Positions 12,501-22,850 of a stretch of DNA of 64,000 bases are shown here, one piece after another (the first letter of the stretch is position 1; every line of letters begins with the position of its first letter). Below the pieces are notes generated by a model. It was not told where the DNA came from. It worked only from the letters and a program-made list of their open reading frames with translations, and did not search any database. The DNA is from Numida meleagris (lineage: Eukaryota; Chordata; Aves; Galliformes; Numididae), in contig NC_034412.1 of the NCBI RefSeq assembly GCF_002078875.1, positions 14,370,876-14,434,875 of the forward strand. The letters run 5' to 3'. Position numbers and translations under genes: made by a program.

Positions 12501-15500
12501 TCCAAAATATGGAAAAGAATGACAAAGACAGGGGACAAGAGCTGGTATACATGAGAACAAGGGAATTTCTGACCTTTTCCCTCTTACCAGATCAATCAGA
12601 CGTTTTTTGTTAAATAATCTGTTTCACAAATCTGATCAGGAAGCCAAAATTTCTATTTCTGTGCACATAGAATGGTATGGGAGGAGGGCTTATGAAAATA
12701 TGCTGGCACAAATCAAAATCTAGTATGAGCATGAGAAATATAAGGACATTTTAACACAATCACATGTGAAATCTACAAGGTCCTAAGTAATGAATAAGTG
12801 CCTTATTCACTGGAAGCCAATACTGTGGTGTATTCCCATATCAAAAAGAAAGTGATGGACAGGAAGAAGATAGATGCATAATACACACTTCAGCTGTCCT
12901 TTGCAGTCAGTGTCTTTCTCTAAACAGAATATTTGCTCTGTTTTCATTTCTTCTATCTAAATAATCAGTCCCCTCAAGTATACCCAGTGTTTGCAATGTC
13001 TTTCCAGTCTGTTCAGAAGCATTACTGGGTGCTGTGGATAGAGCAGCTGGGGGCCTTACGAAAACCAGCAGCTCAAACTATTTGAGCATAGTATCCCACA
13101 CATCAAAGACTACCTAGATAAAGTTTAATTACAGCCCCAAGGAAAGGATGGAGGAAGTGTCAAACTGTTACACACATGTGCTTTGTTCTTTGTAACAGAA
13201 TACTTTAAATGTAAGTAAATGAACACTAAAAAATAAAATGAGGTTGTGTTTTGAGTATTTACTATATGGGAACAGGGCCACAACAGGAAGCAAAGAGTAG
13301 GGATGAAAAGCAGTTTATTCCATATTGCACTGTACTAATTTCCTTCAAAAATCCTAGCAGTGTGCAAACTACCTGCTTATATTGTACTTTTGGCAAATTT
13401 AGGGCTCACAATTAATCTAGTGGGCTTTTGTTTTCTTGGCTGTTTTATTACCGCTGCTATTGCTACATTTCCAGTAATTCACTTGTTTTGGGTTGTGCCT
13501 CTGAGCCCCACATTGCCACCCAGACAGGCTCTGTTCAGAATTGTACAGATGAAGAAACAGTGTCAAAGCCTCCGAGAGCTGCATGTTCAGAAGTGGGAAC
13601 AGCAGCCAGGAGGTGGTTGCAGATAGTGGTTTTCTCACTGACAATGCAGATCAGCCAAGTGTGTCCGAATGAAGAACTGTCCTGTTGAATTCAAACAAGA
13701 GGATTCTGATGTTCAAATGAGCTTGCAAATTGCAAGGAAGATTTCTCTGTGGAAGGACTTCATTACTGAAAAAAAAAAGAAAGGGAGTAGAGATGAATCT
13801 CCAGCCTCCTGAAGAGCCTTCCCTCCTCTGTGGATGAAAAGAGAAGTAGAAAGAAAATGCATATGATGGAGCAGGGTTTGTGATGACTGGTTCTCACTGA
13901 CGTAAAATCTTTCAGGTCAGCATTTTGGTTATAAAACAACCCATACTCATGATTCACACAATCTCAGGATGACTCAATCTTCCTTTTCTCTGCTGTGTTA
14001 ATTAGAAGCTGTGGTTTATCACTCTAAATGTCATTAGCACTGGAGTTTGCCCCATACCTTCTGCCTGTCCACAGGTCACTGAGCTGATTTACAAGTCATG
14101 GGAGGGATTCAGGAGGACGGAGATGAACTCGCTTATCCAATCAATTGCCACTAATTGAGCAGCTATGAAGGTGCCAGTTATGTCTGTTTGGAAAGTATTC
14201 TGAATTCCAGTCCCACTGTTTACGCAATTCCACTCCTTTGGCTCTAAGACATACAAAAACAAGTGTTATCCATGGCAACTAATGGAATAAATAGATTTGC
14301 TTTCCCTGGAACTCAGAACTTTCTCACCCTGTAACACACAACAGCCTCAATGCTATAGCCTGAATTCAGAAAACCTTGTGCATATATGATGTTCCTATGG
14401 CTACCCTTTATAGGGCTCCTTTATTTTAAGTGCAAAGTTCAGCTTCTGTGTTTCTGTCCTAGAACTCTCACTGGAGCAACAAGTGATGTACAACTCATTC
14501 ACCATTACTGTGCACCATGTCTATATACACTGCAAACCACCTCATCTCAGTCTTTAATCTCACTCATCTTTTAGAGCTGTGGATATGCACCTCTTTGCCA
14601 GTGGTGGCCCTTGGAGCTATTGATCTGCTCTCTAGATCCATTTCATTACACTCTGTACTCCAGCTCAGCCATGCCTCCCATGGGATTCAGTGGGAGAGCT
14701 GATAGTGCTGAAAAACTACATGGCTTGGCCCACGTGCTCATGCTGGGAAGTGTGACAAGAGAAGCATTACATTTAACATCTTAACAAGAAAGAGGAGCGC
14801 TATATAGTATGTAGGACCGATGCCAAAAGTCGTGGTCCCCTTTCTATCTTCTTTTCCTCTGTAAAGCCTTCAAAATAGGTTAATGTAAATGTTACTGGCA
14901 TCAGATGTTTATTTAACAATTTAATTTGGGAATAATAAAACCTTTCAGTATTGTTGCATCTTTTCAAAAATAACAGTTACTTATGAAAAATCCTTCTCAT
15001 TCACAGCAGAGTTCTCTGTTTTGTCAGCACACCATTGATGAAGGCTTTGATTCATTGTACAATGCCAGTAAAGGCTTTCAGATGTTTTAAGTAATTAAAC
15101 ATAAAAATGATTCTCTATGATCCGGATACACTTTGTGAAGTAGATTTCATCTAAATCATCTTATTTTCATAAAGCAATCAGCGTAAGGGCGGTGATGAAA
15201 TTAATTTTAGTCGCTGAACTATTTGCTGCTACTGCCTTCCGCCCTATCTGCCCGCATTTGCAGGTAGTACAAAACCCTTCACACTGCGGTAAGTAAAACG
15301 AGTTTAAAAAAAAACAAAACCCAAAACCACAAAACTACGGAGTGCACTCAATATGATCATTTAGTGTTTTCAAATCAGCTTTCAAAAATACTGTTTATAT
15401 CCCCAAATCACAATCTGTAACTTAAACAAACCTTTCCCTGAGGTGAAGTAAACTCACACTGGACAGCAGACATTGCTAAACGTGCCAGCTTGCCTGCTAT

Positions 15501-16413
15501 ATGGCCAAAGTGTTTATTCAACAGAAGCTTGGACGACAGCCACCACATCAATGTCACAGCCTCTCAGCACATGTGAAGAAAATACATGTGATACATAGCA
15601 AATTAGGTGTCCTGCTCTAGAAAGAGTGGAATGGGATTGATTTGCCACTTTTAGCAATGCTCTTTTACTGTCAGCTTGGCTTTGAGAAAAGCATTAAAGA
15701 TTCTTGTCACAGATGTTTCTTTCATAAACTGTTGTGGGAGAATGACATTCTGCAAAAATGGTTTACTACTCTGCTTTCTTCTCCTGGGAAAACAAAGCGC
15801 GCTAGTCAGCCTAGCCAAATGGGCTCAAGGAACGCTCTTCAGTTATACCACAATAGCATTAAGGATCATGACATTTACAGAGCTGATCTTAGAAGCTCTC
15901 TTGGCAAATGTACAGTGTAGAGGTATTTATCCAAAGTGTGTGCCATTGATTTTTTTTTTTTGTCTTGCATTAGTTCAGTGGGGTAAAACTGGCCGGTTGG
16001 GTGTTCAAAACAGAGAAGATAAAAAGGACTGAGCTTACACACCATGTATTAAGTGAATGGTTCACACTGCATTTGAGTAATTAATCACCTTTAAACAAAA
16101 CAAAAAAAAAAAAGGAAGAAAAAAGAGGGAAATCTACTACAGTACTTAGCATTGGAAGTCTCATTTGATTTTACTCTAAGTTGCTGGATTGCATAAAATG
16201 TAGCTATGAGTTGAGATCTTGTTTTAGATTACAAAATAAGTCTGGTCAAGGAAGCATGTTTTTAATTGTTTACATTTAGCTGAGAGAGCTGGGGAAAGAC
16301 AATGAATCTATTATTTTTAGGTAATAAACTTGAAAACATTTAGAAAATGCAAATTTTCTTACTATAAGTCAAAAGGTTTTGTATGAGTATTGGCTCTGCT
16401 GTAAAAAAAAAGA

Positions 16414-16427
16414 GTTACTATAGCAAC
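16414..16427. promoter_or_regulatory. RFX X-box-like motif
   Basis: The 14-mer GTTACTATAGCAAC matches the palindromic RFX X-box GTTGCCATGGCAAC at 11 of 14 positions, and all three differences are transitions. The right half-site AGCAAC is intact. One or two matches this good are expected by chance in 64 kb, so binding is only a possibility. Confidence 0.3.
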
Positions 16428-18000
16428 AGCAACATCATATAGAATCTACGACTTCTAAAGTGCATTCTGGAGAGAAAAAGTTATCCACATGTCACATTAA
16501 TTTTCATACTTTATATAATGTTAAATAAGCAAAAAAATCCTATAATGTCACATTTTTTCTCTTTTTCCAAAATTTATTAAATTTTTTTTTTTGTTACACA
16601 TAGTTCTATAATTACAAAACATTTTAAAATTAGAATAAATTTTTGATGTTTCCAATGCACCTTGTGGTCCTCCACTCCGAGTTCCTAGACCAATTCCTCC
16701 TAGAATAAAACACCACTATAGAAAGACGAAAGAAATTCAGTTTACTGTGATTATAAGCAGGGTAAGTGCTTTACAGAAAAGACCATCTTGCTGTGTTTGA
16801 GCAGCTCCTGGCATAAACTTTGGCATACAGTGGGGGTCCTTTGCTGCCCAGAACTGATGCTGCTAGGGGTGGGTGTTTAGGGACAGCAGGCAGAATTTGC
16901 TTTTCCTAGGGCAGTCTTAAATAAGATCATCATCATCTATGCCAAAGTGCATGAGGCTTGTTATATAAATAAATGTTTTCTAAAACAGGAGTGCTTGTGG
17001 CTGTAGAGATTTTTTGGGGGGCAACAGCAGAGGAAATCTGTAGTAACTCCAGCCCTAGCAGCAGATATGCAGGTGAGCAGTTAGAAGCAGGGTGTTAGGC
17101 CAGTTTGTGGAGGCACATGATTAGTTGGCCAGACTTGTTTTTGTCAGTAGGACAGTTTAACATGCATCTATTCAAAACAATAGTGAAGAAAAGGTGACTC
17201 AAGTTTTACAAAAGTAGAAAATTCATGGAAGTAATTCTTTCCCTGCTCCACCAGATAGGAAATCTCAAAGGAACCTCATTCTACTCCTGGTTCCAGCACT
17301 GTATGGGACTCCATGATTAGTTTCCTCAGGGAGAACCTTTCTTTGTACAAGCTAATGTGGTTTGTTTTATTTCTAAAGGTGCAGCCTGGTGTCCTGGAAA
17401 TAGGACACTGATAGAAATACTTTATTTAATTTGAAGCTGTGACCATGTGGTCCTTTCATTAGGAATGCAGTTATACTGCAAATATATGCTTTAGTTCTAA
17501 GTTGGCTTTATTCCCAGATTGCAATGTGGTAAGACTTTTGATTTAAGATATTAATCAAATGACAAGAATTTCATATAAGATATGCTTTTATAGAGGGTCC
17601 ATGTAATCTATATCTTTCTTTTCTACACCATTAATGTATTCAGGGCTGCCTTTTTTTTTCTCCATCTAAATGTCAACAAGTCTGATTGAGTATAAGCAAG
17701 AAATTAGCGTTCCTTCTTCAGTAGTATCTCAGCACAGAGGAGACTTTCCAGAGCATGCAGTGTCATCACTTTTAGACAGACTGTTCCCCAAAACCAGCAT
17801 TATTGGAATTCTGTGTCAGCTTAAGACCAACTTTCTGACTGGGGGAATAATAATTCCCTGGCTGTAGTCCACAAAATATACCCTTGGCCAAAGAATTCCC
17901 CAGTTCCACAGGCTGAAAATCACTCTATAACCACTCATGAAATCGTTTCAGTGCATGTTGACATAGCTCCTAGGGAGGAACAGCAAACAATAGCCTGCAT

Positions 18001-18260
18001 CCTCCCCATGTCTGCACTGGGGGAGAAAGAGCAAAACGAGCGCGTTCATTACTCATGACACACGCACGCATGAGATAGCAGCTGACAGTATCTGACAAGC
18101 TGCAATCACAAGTACCCGACAGCACATCGATCGGGTCCTGTGTGACTTTGCCACGGGAGGACAGACACCACTGCTGGCTGCCTGGTGAGCGGAGTGCACC
18201 TGGCAATACATGTGGCAATGCGCTACCCCTGCCTGGGCGTCTCCGCCTGGCCTTTACCCC
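18001..18260. promoter_or_regulatory. Small CpG-enriched patch, possible weak CpG island
   Basis: A hand count over 18001-18240 gives 70 C, 67 G and 12 CpG. That is about 57% G+C and an observed/expected CpG ratio of about 0.6, at the edge of the usual CpG-island definition. The surrounding kilobases are clearly A+T-rich and CpG-poor. No TATA box, exon or recognisable coding frame is attached to it; an 82-codon minus frame overlaps it but resembles nothing I know. It could be an orphan CpG island, a distal enhancer, the promoter of a non-coding RNA, or a chance GC-rich patch. Confidence 0.4.
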
Positions 18261-19320
18261 ATGGCTTCAGCATGTGGTACGGAACATTTAATAAAAAACT
18301 TCCCAATGAAGTGCTGAATGGCTAAAATATGTTACATGTGTTTCATGTGGAGAAAAAAAAAGAGAGAAAGGGATAAAACTAGAGACTTGGTTACAGAGCA
18401 GACCTATCCGGCGACTTAAGAGTTATGAAGCTGGATTTCTCCATGGACATCAGGAGTTACATCAGACTCGAAAAACTAAGCAAACAAAACGCTAACACAA
18501 TGCTGTTGACAAACCTGGAAGGAACTGGATCGCTATTCAGCTCCCTGCCTCATTTAATGTTTCTCTGTACAGCCTTCCCTTATTATCGCCATTTTCTCAA
18601 AAATCTTCGAGCATGGACATCCATCTTCAAACACGCTTGAAATGACTTTGTTATGTTTGTGATACAACACAGGCACTGTGAGTTTGAAATTCCTTTCCTG
18701 GTGCTGCTGTGTTGACAGGTAACAAAGAAAGAGAGAAAATTAGCTATTTAAAAGCTTTCGAAGTATATCATTGCTGAAAAGATCCTCAGTAATATTATCT
18801 CTCATCTGGTTGCTTTTCTTTTATTAGTTTATTCCACATCACCATTTTGTCTTAAGATTTATATCTGGCTAGCACTTAACATAACACATGATGTTGATAT
18901 AAAATTGCGATCTTCCATTTAGGAAAACGGGGACTAGTTTTAAATAAAGTAAAATGAATTCTGCAAAAACACTGAATAGATCCACAGATGGTGTAAATTG
19001 TCTTTAATGAAGTTCATAAACTTGAATTAAAGTCCCAAGTGGCTGTGTAGTTTGACTACATTCATCCCTCTTTTTGTCTGTGAATACTTATTCAGGAGGG
19101 ATTTTGCTGGAGGTAACATTCAGGAACAAATATTCTTTAGCTGAAGGCCCAAATTCTCACATATGTCCTAGCATGATGTCTTGCAACCAATTTCTCATTA
19201 GCAGACATTCATTTTTTAGATTTCCCTTCTTTTACTGACTACACAAATAGGAGAATGTGAGTTTAAATAAATACTTAGTGGAAAGCATACACATACCTAC
19301 AGACTGAATTTTGAAAGCCA
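18261..19320. other. Unique non-coding stretch, no gene
   Basis: No gene, RNA gene or interspersed repeat was recognised. A 71-codon plus frame (18425-18640) has no identifiable domain and looks like chance. Confidence 0.65.
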
Positions 19321-19370
19321 GGTAGTTGTGTATATATACGTATACAAACATACACAAACAGTATATCTCC

Positions 19371-19416
19371 CTCTATATATATGTGTGTGTGTGTATGCAT
19401 ATATATATATTTATAC
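19371..19416. repeat. TA/TG compound microsatellite
   Basis: A run of TA steps passes into five or six TG steps and back into a longer TA run, forming a compound dinucleotide microsatellite. Less regular TATA/CATA-type sequence continues on the left from about 19330. Such tracts are often length-polymorphic between individuals. Confidence 0.85.
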
Positions 19417-19429
19417 TGCCAGCTCAGTG

Positions 19430-20890
19430 AAGAATAGATTAGGGAAAAAATTGCCTGTCCATGATCTTTTTTTAAGTAAGAAAAAAAAGGGGTTAAATAT
19501 AGGTGATAAATTGTTCACAGTTAATAATGTAAATATGTGTATTTCTCAGATGTATCATCTGCGTTGTTAGTGAAACTAAAATTCATATTTTTGTGTCAGT
19601 ATGTGCATCTTTTGCTTCCATAAAACATTACATGGCTGTTGAGTCGATTGGTAGCTGGAGAACTAATATAAACTCATAAATGATAGACATCTATATTGTA
19701 ATGAAAAGGTCCAACCAATTGATGAGTGGGCATAATGCCATTCAAACAGATGGGTCTGAGCATCAGCAGCCAAAACATCAAGTAAGTCCATCAAATGGAG
19801 ATGTTGAGGCTGGGTAGATTTCACAGCCAGGAACACTGAATGTTAAGACAGTGTAATTAGCAGAATATGACACCATTAAACCAGCTGTGGGCTGGATTAA
19901 TTCTGAAAAATATAATAAATACCTTCCACATTATAGAAGGGAGAGCCTGAAAAGGTGCCTGTTTTTAACAGGATATGACAGATGGAAGTCAGGATTTCCA
20001 GATCAGGAGTTTGAGGTTTCTCTGTCATGAGGATTCATAGCATAGTTCTGTATTTAGGTGTTTCCAGGCTGATATAAGGAGAAATACTTCCTTGCCTAAA
20101 ACAAATGCTATGCTACTGCTGTGGAAGAGGCAGCCTTCCACAGGAAAGCTCCAGCTAACAAGAACAAAGCTCTTCTTCCTGGATAGCATTTGCCAGGCGG
20201 AGTATTACAGTGTCTGACACAGCTTTTACTGATTAAAGGTTAATTTACTATACATCATAATTTAGTCATCTAATAAGAGAGTAAAAACAAGAAAATGTGA
20301 CTTTAACTAAGTAACTCGTGTAAATTATATCTGATAAAACCTGCAGGAATTCAAATTATATTTCAATTCCCTAAACTTGCCACCCCAGAAACTATGAATT
20401 ACTCTTCTTTCTTAACACAAAACAGATTTTCTAAAAGATTAATGGGAAATGTGCATTGTTTATAATAACTCATATTTCATAAATTAGCAGTGATCATATT
20501 CTGGTTTCCATTTGCATGCTTAGTTTGTTTCCTTCCCAGAGACACAGAGAAAAATACCCCTCAGATATTTGCCAAAAAGGCAAAGAGAAGCATGGCTGTT
20601 TTGCAGGCACCACTCTGCCAGGGCTTTTCTTGGGATGGGAGGTTTGATATTTGCTTGTGGCATAAAAAGCTTTCCTGGAGAGACACTAGAAAGAGTAGTC
20701 TGAATGATGCCTCCTTCTCCTGTGCTGCCTATCATTCAGCAATAAACTCTAAGGCCTTAAGTGCTTTATTGTAAAATAACACAAATGGTAAACTGAAGAG
20801 TACTTTCAAGTAAAAAAATGAGTGGCAAGAGAAGTCACCGATCAAGCTGGAGGAACCAGAGCTGCGTGTGTAGCCACAGAACTTCAGAAT
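19430..20890. other. Unique non-coding stretch, no gene
   Basis: Nothing supportable as a gene. A 94-codon plus frame (20490-20774) overlaps a 71-codon minus frame; neither shows a recognisable domain. No interspersed repeat was recognised here. Confidence 0.65.
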
Positions 20891-20894
20891 TGTT

Positions 20895-21345
20895 CGAATA
20901 ACTGAGACATGGTGGGAGAGTTGTGTGGGTGGAATGGATGGATGGATACAAACTCTTTGGGAGGGGCAGGAACAGACCAGGCCAAGGGGCTGCTTATGTG
21001 TAAAGGAACAGCTTGGATGAATAGAGCAGCTCTGGGAGTTGGGTATCAGGCTGGTGAGGGTTTGAGGGTCAGGATGAGAAGAAGGTCAGTGAGGGTGTCA
21101 CTGTGGAGCCAGGAGCTGGATCTGAGGATCCTCGTGCATCTCTTCTGACTTGGGATATTCTATGCTTCTGGAGTGGTAATGCATTGCAGACCAAACAGTC
21201 ATGGCAAGGGGGTGGATGGAGCTCCTTTAAACAACTCAAGGCAGTCTCCCTAGCCTCTGATATGAGGTTGTGGTAGACCATGAGCTCAGAGTGCACCCAA
21301 CTTGGCTGTAATCCTGCTGCATACACAGTTCAGCAAACCCAGGAA
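20895..21345 (+). mobile_element. Degenerate CR1 LINE fragment, ORF2 endonuclease region
   Basis: This is a remnant of the endonuclease part of CR1 ORF2, in the plus direction. It opens with coding sequence readable as TETWWES (about 20900), then GYKLF-like and GRGR-like residues (about 20938-20965), which matches the start of the CR1 apurinic-type endonuclease. The alignment by eye continues through the region of the 'valine-gly-val-tyr-tyr-arg-pro-pro' block near 21100. It resumes at about 21205-21345 after some 70 bases of unalignable sequence. Stops and frameshifts are frequent, so it is long dead. Both the 5' part and the 3' end with its ATTCTATG repeats are missing, as in an old, fragmented copy. 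The fit is by memory of the family, not by alignment. Confidence 0.72.
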
Positions 21346-22300
21346 GAAGGATTTACCTCCTCAGGGCTTGCTACTGAGTTTAGAAGACTTCCTTTTCCCT
21401 CTATCAGCAGTTTCTGATTGGAAGGAATCCTCTGACTAAAAAATGTAGCCAGACCAACAGATGAGTCTTCAAGAAGCTTGTTAAAGTGAGGGTCCTATGC
21501 TGCAATGGATACTTGTTCTGACTTCCCAGAGAAGTGGCTTAAGGATGAGGGAGATGAACTACAGTGAAAACTAAAAAAGCACCGTCATTAAAAAACAAAA
21601 GTAAAAAGCAAAAATGGTCATATATTTATGTTTTAACGCTTTCCTACTCCACCCCAACATTTATATATAATATATTTTTAGTCATTTAATAGGCTTATAA
21701 TATCACCGTGGGAAAGCAAGATGATATACTCTCAGTGCTTATTAATAGACCACTAATCACAGAACAGCAAGAGTTTGGTTGACCTGGGGATATTCCAGCA
21801 AATGGAAAGTATTTATATTTTTTACTGTTTATATGGTATTATGTTCACATATAATTTTCAGAAGCAAAAGCCAAGTCCTGGTCTGGCCCTTGCAGACCTG
21901 CTGAAAATGAATTACCAAGGCAACTCTCAAAGACGGTTTACAATCTAAGGTGGGATGCGACAAAAACAAACCTAGCACAGCATGGTGCAGTCTTTAGAGA
22001 TGATGGAATGTTAATATTAGTTTTTCAAGAGACTGGAAGTTTGAAAAAACATAGCAAACATTCTGTTTTTTTCCATTCATGCTACATTGTTTAATTGAGG
22101 GGGTTGGAGCTGAGGTTGTGAAGGTTAACCACTCTTAATTTTTTCATCCAATAATCTAATCTGAAACATCCTGACAAAAAGTATAATATAATTACTGTAA
22201 CCATAGTGAAGGCTACTTAACCTTTGGCTTTCTATTTCACAGCCTACTTCAGGTGTAGTGATATCTTCATAATACCAAGTTACCTAAATTTATCATCTTA
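21346..22300. other. Unique non-coding stretch, no gene
   Basis: A+T-rich DNA with no open frame of interest and no recognised repeat. A short TA-rich run at 21660-21680 is the only low-complexity feature. Confidence 0.65.
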
Positions 22301-22308
22301 ATAGCTGT

Positions 22309-22333
22309 AAAGCTTGATATTTTATCAAGCTTT
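22309..22333. repeat. Perfect 11-bp hairpin
   Basis: The arms AAAGCTTGATA (22309-22319) and TATCAAGCTTT (22323-22333) are exact reverse complements with a 3-base T loop. It abuts the short direct duplication at 22331-22379, which suggests that local slippage or template switching produced both. Confidence 0.9.
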
Positions 22334-22379
22334 TTATCCATTTTAAGATATTAAATTTTTTTTATCCATTTTAAGATAT
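22331..22379. repeat. 21-bp direct duplication, period 28
   Basis: A 21-base segment at 22331-22351 (core ATCCATTTTAAGATAT) recurs exactly at 22359-22379. The 7 bases between the copies are A/T only. The first copy begins inside the right arm of the hairpin at 22309-22333. Confidence 0.9.
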
Positions 22380-22619
22380 GCTAATCATGAGGTCTTCAAG
22401 AAATGTCTCTGCTGAGTTACATGAAATTAATGACAGAATGAGGCTAAGGACAGAGTCATAGAAATCTGAAGAAAAGGAAAAACTAATTCTAAACATGCAA
22501 CATTTCCATTCTTGCTTTAACAAGTATAGTTGAAACAACTGTTTTTTTTTCTTTTCAGCAGAGTGACAAGTTTTAAACTGAAGAGTTGATCAAGCCAGCT
22601 TTTATTTTGAGTAATCAAG

Positions 22620-22850
22620 ACTGTAAGGGAACTGATGATTGAGCAGGTGGTGGCTGGCCCAGGAAGCACAGGTGCAAGCAAATTCACGTGTGCTTTCCAG
22701 GTGACTGGGAGGGCTGGGCCCTGGGTCCACCCCTCCCTGAGCTCATTTAAGGGCTAGCCTCCAAAATAAGCATGTGTATTGGATGAAAGTTGTTTCTTGA
22801 GGAGTGTTCTGTAGCTGGAGATCTCATCACTAGCTGGGTTAGTGAACTTT
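22620..22850 (+). mobile_element. Possible LTR or promoter-like fragment
   Basis: A GC-rich block stands out from its A+T-rich flanks. It contains a run of C- and G-rich motifs followed by a TATA-like CATTTAAGG at about 22744-22752. That order (GC-rich upstream, TATA-like box, then a less biased leader) resembles an avian LTR U3-R junction or a small promoter. A near-palindrome with 13-14-base arms lies at 22662-22674 and 22685-22698. I could not identify LTR ends, a polyadenylation signal or a target duplication, and the family is unknown. A chance GC-rich patch is a real alternative. Confidence 0.25.

Larger units (their letters stand above)
3951..18000. other. Unique A+T-rich non-coding stretch, no gene
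   Basis: No gene, RNA gene or recent mobile element was recognised across these 14 kb. Frames of up to 118 codons occur (for example 15676-16032, +), but none has a recognisable domain, and several overlap frames on the other strand. The stretch contains a perfect 9-bp hairpin at 9502-9529, isolated matches to transcription-factor motifs (RFX-like at 6671, 14266 and 16414; CTCF-like at 4326; ZNF143-like at 11403) and short homopolymer runs. It looks like ordinary intergenic or intronic DNA, possibly with embedded conserved elements. Confidence 0.65.

Noticed and set aside
15676..16032. 118-codon plus-strand frame
   Set aside because: No recognisable domain, no promoter-like context, ends in low-complexity sequence next to a T-run; this length is expected by chance in 64 kb.
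20909..21148. 79-codon plus-strand frame
   Set aside because: It reads CR1 endonuclease DNA in the wrong frame.
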